The notes below the pieces were generated by a model. That model was given only the letters and a program-made list of their open reading frames with translations, was not told where the DNA came from and ran no database searches. From Candidatus Rifleibacteriota bacterium (GTDB lineage: Bacteria > Riflebacteria > Ozemobacteria > Ozemobacterales > Ozemobacteraceae), in the NCBI GenBank assembly GCA_017526725.1, contig JAFXRA010000053.1:1-9977 (forward strand): a stretch of DNA of 9,977 nt, in the 5' to 3' direction. Below, piece after piece: positions 1 to 6,699 of this stretch. Each line of letters opens with the position of its first letter. Position 1 is the stretch's first letter. The position numbers and the translations under genes were made by a program.

Positions 1-508
1 CTGCTAAAACATGCTTAATTACTTCGGTTTTACCTACAATAATTGTTTCGATGTTTTTCATTACATCTTTAATTAAGGGTTTTGGATCGAAATTTTCTAT
101 TTCGCTGTCATCGACTTCTTCATCATCTAGTTCATCAACAGGGTCAGTGCAGTAGCGCAGAACTTCCTGCATTTTAACTGTATACCAGTCATCATCAATA
201 TGAAGAATTTCTTTTAATGCATAAAGATTTTTCTTTTCTTCATCAGTTAAAACACCATCTTCCATTGCAACTTCACAAGCAGAAGAAAAGAGTTCTTTCG
301 GGTCTAATTTCCTTGCAGGACCATCAACATTAGCAGCATTTGTTGCAGCTTCATTAAAAAGATTCTGCAATTCAGTATTATCAATACCTAACCTGATTGC
401 GAGAGACTTTATTGTGGCTTTTTCGCTATCGTCAAGTTTTTTATCCATTAAAGCTTCTTTAAGAAGCAATTTCATTGTAGTTGTTGCATTTAGTTCTACT
501 TTATCCAT
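1..508 (-). CDS. TerB-like N-terminal region joined to a MoxR-type AAA+ ATPase (partial, C-terminus outside window)
   Basis: The reading frame is open from ATG 508-506 to the left edge (169 codons seen). An AGGA-type ribosome site lies about 8 bases upstream. Residues about 12-55 and 72-118 are two helical, acidic repeats resembling TerB units; the clearest is the MEDGVLTDEEKKNL stretch near 82-95, which matches the TerB 'DGxxxxEE' pattern. An acidic linker follows (about 122-143, DDEEVDDSE). At 150-169 the sequence MKNIETIIVGKTEVIKHVLA resembles the start of the MoxR/AAA_3 ATPase domain, where 'IVGQ.EVI..LL' precedes the Walker A loop. MoxR proteins act as chaperone-like ATPases, often with VWA proteins. 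The Walker motifs lie outside the window, so the ATPase call is inference from this short stretch. The TerB-like character is more secure, and a second TerB-like gene lies at 1645-2058. Confidence 0.6.
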   Translation of the reverse strand, partial: MDKVELNATTTMKLLLKEALMDKKLDDSEKATIKSLAIRLGIDNTELQNLFNEAATNAANVDGPARKLDPKELFSSACEVAMEDGVLTDEEKKNLYALKEILHIDDDWYTVKMQEVLRYCTDPVDELDDEEVDDSEIENFDPKPLIKDVMKNIETIIVGKTEVIKHVLA

Positions 509-553
509 TTAAACCATCCTAATTATGTACAGAAAATTATACTAACTTTTTCT

Positions 554-583
554 ATTATAAAGTGAATACTAGGAATTTAGCAA
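554..583 (-). promoter_or_regulatory. Candidate sigma-70 type promoter of the TerB/MoxR gene
   Basis: Read on the minus strand, TTGCTA (583-578) is followed after 18 bases by a perfect TATAAT (559-554). Transcription would begin near 547, about 40 bases before ATG 508. The site sits just past the hydE stop codon (590-588), so the TerB/MoxR gene may be transcribed separately from hydE. A second TATAAT (541-536) has no good -35 partner. Confidence 0.5.
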
Positions 584-587
584 TAGT

Positions 588-1688
588 TTAGTTTAGATTG
601 AAGATAGAAGAGTCAAGCTTCGATTGGCTCACATCTCCCCGGTCAGTAACAATTCTATAACCGGCAGATAAAACTCTTTTTTCGAGACAACCTTTACATT
701 GAGCTGCTTCTTCTCCGGTGCAAATTTTGTTGTCATAAATGTCATAATATTTACGAACATTTACAGGCGATAGATTTGGCATAACAACATTTGCACCAGC
801 TTTTAAGCCTAATTCTCTTCCCTGTTTGTGAAGTGTTCCTAACGCAGTGGTAGAGGGCAATAAAACATAGGGGAACATCAATCTTAAAATAGATAAAAGT
901 CTTAAAGTTAGTTCAACACTTCCGCAGGGCTGATCAGCAAAGGGCGTTTCTTCATGAGTAATATATGGCCCTATTCCAATCATATCTGGCTTTAACTTTT
1001 GTAAAAATCTTAAATCTTCAATTAAATAGTCAGTTGTCTGAAACGGCGACCCAACCATAAAACCAGAACCAACCTGATAGCCGATTTCCTTCAAATTAAA
1101 AAGGCATTGTTTTCTATTTTCAAGACTCATGCTTTCTGGATGTAGTTTTTTATAATGCTCTTCAGAAGCTGTTTCATGTCTAAGAAGGTAGCGGTTTGCA
1201 CCAGCATCAAAAAATGCCTGATAGCTTTCTTTAGGCTTTTCCCCAATAGACAAAGTAATTGCGCAATCAGGGAAATTTCGTCGAATATTTGAAACAATAT
1301 CAACAATTTTTTCATCAGTGTAGTAGGGGTCTTCGCCACCTTGCAGGACAAATGTCCTAAAACCAAGTTCGTAACCTTCTTTGCAGCAATTTAGTATCTG
1401 TTCTTTGCTAAGCCTGTATCTGACAGCCTTTTTATTGTCTCTGCGAATACCACAGTAATAACAGTTATTTTTACAAAAATTAGAAAATTCTATTAGGCCG
1501 CGAACGTAAACTTTATCTTCATAATACTTTTTACGAACAGAATCTGCAGAATTCCGCAATTCTTCATCAAACTTATCGGTTTCTAAAATACCCTTTAATT
1601 CATCATCAGACAAATTATGATCTTCAGCTAATTTCTTTATTAAATCATTCATTATTTTTTTGTCTATTTCTAAAAGCTTCTTTTTCAT
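588..1688 (-). CDS. hydE: [FeFe]-hydrogenase maturase HydE (radical SAM)
   Basis: A radical SAM enzyme that works with HydG and HydF to build the diiron subcluster of the [FeFe]-hydrogenase H-cluster. The 366-residue product has the radical SAM cluster motif CKNNCYYC at 72-79 (C72, C76, C79) within EFSNFCKNNCYYCGIRRDN, a stretch typical of HydE. LQGGEDPYY follows at about 115-123. Near the C-terminus C323, C331 and C334 form the CX7CX2C pattern that binds the auxiliary cluster in Thermotoga HydE; many HydE proteins lack it. Length fits the family. The start is uncertain: ATG 1688 overlaps the upstream TerB-like gene by 44 bases, while an in-frame ATG at 1652 (residue 13) reduces the overlap to 8 bases and also gives a family-like length. 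Neither has a strong ribosome site. No hydrogenase subunit, hydF or hydG is in the window. Biotin synthase and PylB are relatives, but the motifs favour HydE. Confidence 0.93.
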   Translation of the reverse strand: MKKKLLEIDKKIMNDLIKKLAEDHNLSDDELKGILETDKFDEELRNSADSVRKKYYEDKVYVRGLIEFSNFCKNNCYYCGIRRDNKKAVRYRLSKEQILNCCKEGYELGFRTFVLQGGEDPYYTDEKIVDIVSNIRRNFPDCAITLSIGEKPKESYQAFFDAGANRYLLRHETASEEHYKKLHPESMSLENRKQCLFNLKEIGYQVGSGFMVGSPFQTTDYLIEDLRFLQKLKPDMIGIGPYITHEETPFADQPCGSVELTLRLLSILRLMFPYVLLPSTTALGTLHKQGRELGLKAGANVVMPNLSPVNVRKYYDIYDNKICTGEEAAQCKGCLEKRVLSAGYRIVTDRGDVSQSKLDSSIFNLN

Positions 1689-2058
1689 CTTCTAATAATA
1701 TTTTTAAATCAGCTCCATCATACTGCATTTTCTTGGCTGCTAATTTTAAAAACTCTATTTCTTCTGGAACTACTTTTCCGTCAGCATAGACAACTCGTAT
1801 GAGCATACGCATAAATTCTTCATTTTTTGGCAATGCAGATTTTTCTAATAGAAGCTTCAAATTATCAGGCTGCCCCTTGGCCATATTAACAATCTGTTCT
1901 ATCTGCCTTTTTTCTAAGCCAAGCTTTAAACCATAATCAACAATAAACTTCAATTCATTAACATGAATATTTTTATCTATTACCATCATAGCTGCAAGCC
2001 ATAAAAGTTTATCACAAGGATTATGTTCAGCATCTATTTTAATATTTGATTTTTTCAT
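1645..2058 (-). CDS. Small TerB-like (tellurite-resistance fold) protein
   Basis: A 137-residue, all-helical, charged protein without signal peptide or membrane segment, so probably cytoplasmic. It seems to hold two related units: about 17-60 (LLWLAAMMVIDKNIHVNELKFI...) and about 82-125. The second has the TerB-type motif MLIRVVYADGKVVPEEIEFL, with the DGxxxxEE acidic pattern. TerB-family domains are linked to tellurite resistance, metal sensing and membrane-associated stress complexes, but the exact role here cannot be read from sequence. AGGA at 2070-2067 is a good ribosome site for ATG 2058. The stop overlaps the start of hydE, so the two are probably translationally coupled. The gene lies 55 bp after ispH. 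The gene on the other side of hydE (508-1) also carries TerB-like units. Confidence 0.72.
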   Translation of the reverse strand: MKKSNIKIDAEHNPCDKLLWLAAMMVIDKNIHVNELKFIVDYGLKLGLEKRQIEQIVNMAKGQPDNLKLLLEKSALPKNEEFMRMLIRVVYADGKVVPEEIEFLKLAAKKMQYDGADLKILLEDEKEAFRNRQKNNE

Positions 2059-2113
2059 TTTTTATTTCCTATAAGAGAAAACGATTAATTGAATTTGATT
2101 TTACCATAAAAAT

Positions 2114-2947
2114 TTAGAGTTTTTCCAGATATTCAATGACTTTATTAGTAATGAAGTCTGGGGTTGATGCTCCAGCAGAAACAGCAATTATCTTACAATT
2201 CTTAAAATCATTTGGGTTTAATTCTTCTTCAGTTTCTACATGTTTTGTATTGGGGCAAATTTCTGATGCAATCTGAGACAATCTTCTTGTGTTTGCACTG
2301 GATTTTCCTCCAACAATAATGACTGCATCGGCTTCTGAAGCCAGTTCTTTTATTTCATTCTGGCGAAGTGATGTAGCTTGACAGATTGAATTACAGATTT
2401 TCACATTATCAGCTTTTTCTTTTAAGATAGATGATATTGTCTTATATTCTTCAGCATTAAAGGTTGTCTGAGATATAACCATTATTTTATCTTTATGGGA
2501 AACAGCATTAGCGGCTTCTATATTACCTAAGACCTGAAAGTCTTTTGCAAAGCTCTGCAGACTAAGAATCTCAGGATGATCATGATCGCCAATAATATAA
2601 ATAAAATAACCTAAATCACTATATTTTTTTATTTGTTTCTGGCTTGTTTTTACGTGAGGACAGGTTGCATCAACAGTTTTCAATCCTTTTGATTCTATCT
2701 CTGCAATTTCTTCTTTAGGCATTCCATGAGCACGTATAATAACAGTGCCTTCTTTGATTTGGTGCCAATCCAGACTGGTTTCGACACCCTGTTCTTTTAG
2801 AAAGTTAATCGCTTGAGGATTATGTATTAAAGGTCCACAAGTATAGACTTTTGAATCAGAATTTTTAGCAGTTTCTAAGGCAATTTGCATTGCTCTTTTA
2901 ACACCCATGCAAAAACCTGAAGTTTTCGCTAGTTTTATTATTGGCAT
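2114..2947 (-). CDS. ispH: 4-hydroxy-3-methylbut-2-enyl diphosphate reductase IspH (LytB)
   Basis: Last enzyme of the MEP pathway: it reduces HMBPP to IPP and DMAPP through a [4Fe-4S] cluster. The 277-residue length fits short bacterial IspH. The three cluster cysteines are C13 (SGFCMGVKRA), C96 (DATCPHVK) and C189 (NSICQATSLRQ). Substrate-binding residues are present: H42 (LIHNP), H74 (RAHGMP), H124 with E126 (DHDHPE), T161/T162 (SQTT), the VGGKSSANTRRL loop (212-223) and SAGASTPDF (257-265). The start is secure: AGGTG at 2959-2955 lies 7 bases before ATG 2947. The gene is downstream of oleD on the same strand, separated by a repeat-filled spacer, and 55 bp before the TerB-like gene. A functional link to olefin synthesis is not required, since IspH is a housekeeping enzyme. 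Confidence 0.97.
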   Translation of the reverse strand: MPIIKLAKTSGFCMGVKRAMQIALETAKNSDSKVYTCGPLIHNPQAINFLKEQGVETSLDWHQIKEGTVIIRAHGMPKEEIAEIESKGLKTVDATCPHVKTSQKQIKKYSDLGYFIYIIGDHDHPEILSLQSFAKDFQVLGNIEAANAVSHKDKIMVISQTTFNAEEYKTISSILKEKADNVKICNSICQATSLRQNEIKELASEADAVIIVGGKSSANTRRLSQIASEICPNTKHVETEEELNPNDFKNCKIIAVSAGASTPDFITNKVIEYLEKL

Positions 2948-3003
2948 ATTCTTTCACCTGTTATATTTTTATCTGCAACTCCTCTTACACTTCTAATAGT
3001 TTA

Positions 3004-3023
3004 GACAGTTGTCTTGTTCGACC
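3004..3023. repeat. Copy 1 of a 20-bp intergenic block (second copy at 4483-4502)
   Basis: The 20 bases here are identical to 4483-4502 in the oleC-oleD spacer. In the second copy the block and its neighbouring bases can fold as an 8-bp hairpin (GTCGGACA with TGTTCGAC, one G-T pair, 7-base loop); here the left arm is altered. After both blocks comes similar sequence containing CTCCGC and TCTGTTGCT, which marks the two spacers as related. Confidence 0.8.
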
Positions 3024-3027
3024 TTAT

Positions 3028-3107
3028 TCATCTACAACTTGTCATAATCGTATAGCTTTCAGGGCTAAAGCCCATACGCTATACTCTTTATGACAAGCTG
3101 TAGATGA
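3028..3107. repeat. 80-bp palindromic element with nested hairpins in the oleD-ispH spacer
   Basis: The arms 3028-3047 and 3088-3107 are inverted repeats matching at 19 of 20 positions. Inside them GTATAGC (3050-3056) pairs with GCTATAC (3078-3084), and GGGC-TAAA-GCCC (3062-3073) forms the tip, so almost the whole element can fold into one long hairpin. No T-run follows on either strand, so a simple intrinsic terminator is unlikely. By comparison with the related spacer near 4500 it looks like an insertion into the repeat. It may be a small MITE or REP-like unit, or an RNA-processing hairpin in an oleD-ispH transcript. Confidence 0.8.
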
Positions 3108-3179
3108 AACTCTCCGCTCTGTTGCTCTGATGCTCTCCGTTCTTTCCAATCTTCAGTCTTCTATCTTCTATCTTAAATC
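3108..3179 (-). repeat. Purine-rich repeat tract starting at the oleD stop codon
   Basis: Read on the minus strand, the oleD stop TAA opens directly into imperfect repeats of AAGAT/AGAAGATAG, then AGAGCATCAGAGCAACAGAGCGGAGAG. The same order (AAGAT-type repeats, then AGAGTAACAGAGTGAGA) occurs on the plus strand at 6348-6440, and a looser version follows the oleC stop at 4626. No open reading frame is visible in the tract. Confidence 0.6.
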
Positions 3180-4199
3180 TTACATAATTGGATGTTCCTT
3201 ATAGTGTTCTGCAAGAATCTTTAAACCTTCTTCAATAGAGATTCTTGGAACATATCCGAAATCTCGCTTAGCTGCTTCAATACTGAAGGAATGATCATGA
3301 GCAAGTTCACAGGCCATCCAAGGAGTAATAGGCTGTTCACTTTTAATCTGGAAAGTTCTATATATCCATTCTACTATTACGCCTATTCCATAAGCCAATT
3401 TAAATGGTATTGTTGCAGTAACTGGTCCACAACCAGCAGTAGCAATAAGTTTATTTGTTATTTCACTTATAGGAGTAGGTTCTCCGTTTGTAATAAAATA
3501 GGCTTTCCCTGCACAAGCTGAATCTGGAGCAAGATGTTCAGCAGCAAGAATATGAGCTTCAGCAGCATTATCAATGAAAGTTGTGTCTACAATGTTTTTA
3601 CCATCGCCTACAAATTTCATTTTTCCAGCTCTTGTTTTTCTAACAAGTCTAGGAACTAAATGATTATCACCGGGACCCCACATCAAATGAGGTCTTAAGG
3701 CAACAGTAGAAAGTTTAGGGCCATTAGCGATTAAAACAGCTTGTTCTGCCATAGTCTTAGTCTTTGGATAGTAAGCAGTATGGTTAGACGGGTAGGGTAA
3801 GCTTTCATCACCATTTAATATTCCCTTAGAGCCAATTGCAACGCTAGGCGTACTAGTGTACACAAGTTTTGTAATTCCAAGTTTTTTACAAGCCTCTATA
3901 ACAGCTAAAGTCCCTCTATAATTAATTCTTTCATATTCTGAGTATGGCTCAGCTACACCGGCTTTAGCAGCTGTATGGAAAACAATATCACAGCCTTTGG
4001 CTGCTTCTTCCACAGCATTTTGATCAGATATTTCGCCTTGAAATACTTTGCAACCTGCTTCTTCTAAGTCAGGATACTTGCCTCTGCTTAAAATATGAAC
4101 CTTAACACCTTTTTTCAAAAGCATCTTTACAATAGCCCGGCCTAAAAATCCACTTCCGCCAGTAACTAATGCTGTATTATTTGATCCTAATTCCGTCAT
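3180..4199 (-). CDS. oleD: 2-alkyl-3-oxoalkanoate reductase OleD (extended SDR / 3-beta-HSD type)
   Basis: NAD(P)H-dependent reduction of the OleA product (2-alkyl-3-keto acid) to the 2-alkyl-3-hydroxy acid. From the chosen ATG at 4199 the protein has 339 residues. TGGSGFLG at 13-20 is the Rossmann nucleotide motif. The VYTSTPSV stretch carries the catalytic S/T (S116/T117), and Y144xxxK148 is the active-site pair. RPHLMWGPGD (169-178) is the conserved loop of the 3-beta-HSD/OleD family. The frame stays open upstream to 4379, but the extra 60 residues read through REP-like repeats and look non-protein. ATG 4199 has a strong GGAAGT ribosome site, and TALVTGGSGFLG then begins about 9 residues in, as is usual. 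Without its partners it would only be called an NAD-dependent epimerase; the neighbouring oleA, oleB and oleC make OleD the better call. Confidence 0.93.
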   Translation of the reverse strand: MTELGSNNTALVTGGSGFLGRAIVKMLLKKGVKVHILSRGKYPDLEEAGCKVFQGEISDQNAVEEAAKGCDIVFHTAAKAGVAEPYSEYERINYRGTLAVIEACKKLGITKLVYTSTPSVAIGSKGILNGDESLPYPSNHTAYYPKTKTMAEQAVLIANGPKLSTVALRPHLMWGPGDNHLVPRLVRKTRAGKMKFVGDGKNIVDTTFIDNAAEAHILAAEHLAPDSACAGKAYFITNGEPTPISEITNKLIATAGCGPVTATIPFKLAYGIGVIVEWIYRTFQIKSEQPITPWMACELAHDHSFSIEAAKRDFGYVPRISIEEGLKILAEHYKEHPIM

Positions 4200-4204
4200 T
4201 TTTA

Positions 4205-4210
4205 ACTTCC
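4205..4210 (-). promoter_or_regulatory. Ribosome-binding site that fixes the oleD start
   Basis: GGAAGT on the minus strand (4210-4205) lies 5 bases before ATG 4199-4197. The longer candidate ATG at 4379 lies inside a repeat unit and starts a stretch with no resemblance to OleD. Confidence 0.75.
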
Positions 4211-4218
4211 TTTTTTTC

Positions 4219-4284
4219 TGATGCTCCCCCAAAATGCTTTTTGCATTATTGGTGGAGCTGTCACAAAGTGACTGAGGGGGGAGC
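4219..4284 (-). repeat. REP-like palindromic unit, copy 1, just upstream of oleD
   Basis: Read on the minus strand the unit runs GCTCCCCC-CTCAGTCACTTTGTGACAGCTCC ... GGGGGAGCATCAG. The outer GCTCCCCC and GGGGGAGC pair with each other, and GTCAC-TTT-GTGAC and AATGC...GCATT form inner hairpins. An inverted relative lies at 4335-4398. The unit lies within the untranslated leader directly before the oleD ribosome site, so it could influence oleD expression or transcript stability. Confidence 0.75.
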
Positions 4285-4334
4285 GAAGTGAAGCTTTGCG
4301 AAATTCTTCTAAGTAGTAACGCAATGCTATGCAT

Positions 4335-4398
4335 TGCTCCCCCTTCAGTCTTTGGCTTCGCCAAATCCAGCTTCCCCACTATTGTGGGGCAGCATCAA
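4335..4398 (+). repeat. REP-like palindromic unit, copy 2, inverted relative to copy 1
   Basis: Read on the plus strand it has the same layout as copy 1: GCTCCCCC-TTCAGTC, an inner hairpin TTTGGC-TTC-GCCAAA, CCAGCTTCCCCAC-TAT-TGTGGGG, then CAGCATCA. Starts (GCTCCCCCYTCAGTC) and ends (AGCATCA) match copy 1, while the hairpin arms differ with compensating changes. The two copies face each other across about 50 bp (4285-4334). Confidence 0.7.
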
Positions 4399-4626
4399 CT
4401 ATTTCCACAAGCGACGTCAGTCGCAGTCCCACAACGCATCGTAACACTTCTCACCCTTCCAACTCTTGTAACACTTCAGTCGGACAGTTGTCTTGTTCGA
4501 CCCAATTCTCCTCCGCGGTCTCTGTTGCTTTCTGCCTTCGAACAATCTAATAGAGAACGAGCCTTGTGCGGAGAATAGATGTCTCACGTTCAACTGTCCG
4601 CTCTAACCTCTCAATTCTCAATTCTT
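4399..4626. repeat. Mosaic repeat region filling the rest of the oleC-oleD spacer
   Basis: I see no gene here. From left to right it holds a hairpin GCGAC-GTCA-GTCGC (4411-4424) between TTCCACA and GTCCCAC linkers; a 23-bp block (4444-4466) matching 6558-6580 at 21 positions; and the 20-bp block 4483-4502, identical to 3004-3023. Nested inverted repeats follow: CGGACAGTTG 4481-4490 with CAACTGTCCG 4591-4600, and TTGTTCG near 4493 with CGAACAA near 4540. An imperfect TTGAGAA/TTGAGAG tract begins at the oleC stop codon. Short open frames crossing it on the plus strand are rich in S, P and R with no recognisable motif and are not called. Confidence 0.7.
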
Positions 4627-6291
4627 TCAGTTTCTTCCCTTAAGGTTGTCAGCAGCCCAAGCAGCTAGTTTTTCGCGGCCTATCTTAGCATTATGTCTTA
4701 TATCAACAGGGAAACTTGGGTGAATAAGGAACTTATCAATATTGGCAGTATGAGGATATTTTTTGCCTATTTCCATTAATTCATTGAATAATGTTTGTGG
4801 ATCATCAATGTCTTTAACATCTTTTTCAAGTTCAACACAGATTACAGGTATCTGATGACCCAATTCACCAACACCTACAAGAGCTGTTCTGAATACTTTC
4901 GGATGCTGATTAAATACACGTTCACATGGAATAGTAAAAAGAGGACCTTTTTCTGTTTCGACTCTATGAGATTTTCTACCGCAGAACCAGAGCCTGCCTT
5001 GTTCATCTATTCGGCCGACATCGCCCATTCTATGCCAGATTTCATCGCCTTCTTTTATCTTGGCAAGTTTAGTATTTTCGGGTCGTTTAAAATATTCTTT
5101 AGTTACTATAGGGCCTTTTACAGCAATTTCACCGATAGAACCGTCTGTTATTACTATATCTTCAGACCATTCAGGAATAGGTTCATCAGTAATCTTGATT
5201 ATTCTAACCTGAACATGTTCATTTGGTTTGCCTACGCAGGTTCCGCCGCCAGCATCAGTAATGGGTGCAGTTTCACCTAATATCATGCTGCTTCCTATAG
5301 AACTTACTGGTAATGCTTCAGTAGCCCCATAGGGAGTGAAAATATCTACTCCTGGATTAAGCATATTCTGTAATCTTTTGAGAATATCATTTCTAGCAGG
5401 TGCGCCACAGGAGATTACCATTCTTAAAGAAGGAATTTTTGTATTATGCTTTTCACCGTATCTGCTGAGATTATCGATTAGGGCAGGGGATCCAAACATT
5501 ACAGTAGCACCATTGTCGTTGATAGCTTCCAAAAGCTTAACAGGATCAGCTTTACCAGGCTTAGTCGGGTCCATATCCGGAATAACTGCAGTTGAACCTA
5601 AACAAACGTCAAATAGACCAAAAAGTGGGAAAGTAGCCAAATCTAAGTCATCTTTGTTAAAGTTGTAGATTTCTTGAAGGAACTGAACCTGATTACAGAG
5701 AATACTATGAGTGTATACTGCACCCTTAGAAATTCCTGTGCTACCTGATGTAAACATCATTGCTGCAGTTTCACTTTCTGCCATTTTTGCAATCGGGTAT
5801 TCTGAGTTATCGCTATCACGGCAATCATAGAAGGAATAACCGCCCCAAAACAGCTTAGGACCAACAGTAACTTTAATTTTAATTGTAGCTGGTGACCATC
5901 TGAGAATTGTTCTTGCAATATGAGCTTTTGTTATACCAATAAAGGCTTCTGGAGCAGCTTCTTTTATGCATGCAGACATGCTTTTGGGACCGATTCCAGA
6001 ATCTATCATTACCATAGTAGCCCCAATCTTACAAAGAGCAAACCATGTGATATACATTTCTATTCCAGGAAGAATTAAAACAACAACTTTTGTCCCGCGT
6101 TTAATGCCTATTTTCTCAAATCCTCTGGCAAATCTGTTAGTTTCGTCTTCTAATTGTTTAAAAGTAAGACTTGAATAAGCAGCATGACCAAAATTGTCTC
6201 TTGCTGTCGGAATTACAATTGCTCTTTTATAGGGATATTTCTTCGCATTTTCACGAATGAAATCTGCCATATTAGTATAACTAGAACTCAT
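4627..6291 (-). CDS. oleC: Beta-lactone synthetase OleC (AMP-dependent synthetase/ligase family)
   Basis: ATP-dependent conversion of 2-alkyl-3-hydroxy acids into beta-lactones, the third step of head-to-head olefin synthesis; OleC was long taken for an acyl-CoA ligase. The 554 residues show the adenylation motifs in order: TSGSTGISKG (181-190, A3, phosphate loop), YGATE (321-325, A5), RMGDVGRI (421-428, A7 with D424), GRKSHRVETEKG (438-449, A8 hinge), and NAKIGREKL near the end with K536 as the likely A10 lysine. The long C-terminal domain and the DIRHNAKIGREKL ending fit OleC-type enzymes better than ordinary acyl-CoA synthetases. AGGA about 7 bases before ATG 6291 supports the start; ATG at codon 8 is a less likely alternative. 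The gene has its own promoter and is separated from both neighbours by repeat-filled spacers. Confidence 0.94.
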   Translation of the reverse strand: MSSSYTNMADFIRENAKKYPYKRAIVIPTARDNFGHAAYSSLTFKQLEDETNRFARGFEKIGIKRGTKVVVLILPGIEMYITWFALCKIGATMVMIDSGIGPKSMSACIKEAAPEAFIGITKAHIARTILRWSPATIKIKVTVGPKLFWGGYSFYDCRDSDNSEYPIAKMAESETAAMMFTSGSTGISKGAVYTHSILCNQVQFLQEIYNFNKDDLDLATFPLFGLFDVCLGSTAVIPDMDPTKPGKADPVKLLEAINDNGATVMFGSPALIDNLSRYGEKHNTKIPSLRMVISCGAPARNDILKRLQNMLNPGVDIFTPYGATEALPVSSIGSSMILGETAPITDAGGGTCVGKPNEHVQVRIIKITDEPIPEWSEDIVITDGSIGEIAVKGPIVTKEYFKRPENTKLAKIKEGDEIWHRMGDVGRIDEQGRLWFCGRKSHRVETEKGPLFTIPCERVFNQHPKVFRTALVGVGELGHQIPVICVELEKDVKDIDDPQTLFNELMEIGKKYPHTANIDKFLIHPSFPVDIRHNAKIGREKLAAWAADNLKGRN

Positions 6292-6326
6292 TTTATATCC
6301 TTCAAAACCTGTGAAAATTTTTTGCT

Positions 6327-6335
6327 ATTATACCA
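6327..6335 (-). promoter_or_regulatory. Extended -10 promoter for oleC
   Basis: Read on the minus strand, TGGTATAAT (6335-6327) is a perfect extended -10 (TGnTATAAT). The -35 region is poor (TTATAT at 17 bases). Transcription would start near 6320, giving a leader of about 30 bases before ATG 6291. The purine-rich repeat at 6348 begins just upstream, so oleC is probably transcribed independently of oleA-oleB. Confidence 0.55.
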
Positions 6336-6442
6336 TATTTGGAGAGAAGATATAAGATATAAGATTTAAGATTAAAGATATAAGACCTTAAATGGAGATA
6401 AAAGAAATAAGAGCGATAGAGCATAGAGTAACAGAGTGAGAC

Positions 6443-6504
6443 GAGGCTAAGGCCTCTGTGGGACGATTGCTGGCGCAATCTGTGGGACGGCAACTGCCGT
6501 TGCC
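6443..6504. repeat. Tandem array of three hairpins separated by TGTGGGAC linkers
   Basis: The hairpins are GAGGC-TAAG-GCCTC (6443-6456), GATTGC-TGGC-GCAATC (6465-6480) and GGCAAC-TGCC-GTTGCC (6489-6504). They are separated by two identical 8-base linkers TGTGGGAC (6457-6464, 6481-6488) and bounded by GTGAGAC on the left and CGTGAG on the right. Stem sequences differ while stem length (5-6 bp), loop length (4) and linker are kept, so structure appears to matter more than sequence. Confidence 0.85.
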
Positions 6505-6590
6505 CGTGAGAATTGAAAATGTTGCCTCGCATCGCGGGGAAGGTCTTCTTATATCCGACACTTCTAACGCTTCCAACTCTTCCAACAATA

Positions 6591-6650
6591 TTCCACAAGC
6601 AGCGACAGATGTTGTCCCACGACGAAGTGTCCCACAGCGAAGCGTATCAC
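6591..6650. repeat. Inverted counterpart array with GAA-loop mini-hairpins
   Basis: On the plus strand, linkers TTCCACA (6591-6597), GTCCCAC (6614-6620), GTCCCAC (6629-6635) and GTATCAC (6644-6650) alternate with a weak hairpin (GCGAC-AGAT-GTTGT) and the mini-hairpins AC-GAA-GT (6622-6628) and GC-GAA-GC (6637-6643). GCGAAGC is known as an unusually stable DNA mini-hairpin. GTCCCAC is the reverse complement of the GTGGGAC linker of the array at 6443-6504, so the two arrays face each other. A simpler version occurs at 4403-4447. Confidence 0.65.
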
Positions 6651-6699
6651 TTACTAATTTATGGTCTTGTGTCTCCAACTATGGTCTTGAATCTTATAT

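Noticed and set aside
2948..3003. A promoter for ispH
   Set aside because: TATAAC occurs near the ribosome site but no -35 lies at proper spacing; TTAGAA-17-GATAAA is too weak to call.
3028..3107. Rho-independent terminator for oleD
   Set aside because: The hairpin is strong but no T-run follows on either strand, and its size and apparent insertion favour a repeat element.
4288..4578. Plus-strand open frame of 96 codons (and the overlapping 4329-4550 frame)
   Set aside because: Lies entirely in the repeat-filled oleC-oleD spacer; composition is rich in S, P and R, there is no ribosome site and no recognisable motif.
4795..5280. 161-codon plus-strand frame antisense to oleC
   Set aside because: A shadow of the well-supported oleC; the translation is F/Y/S-rich and lacks motifs.
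6443..6650. CRISPR array
   Set aside because: The repeated units are only 7-8 bases, the intervening segments are themselves palindromes, and no cas genes are present.
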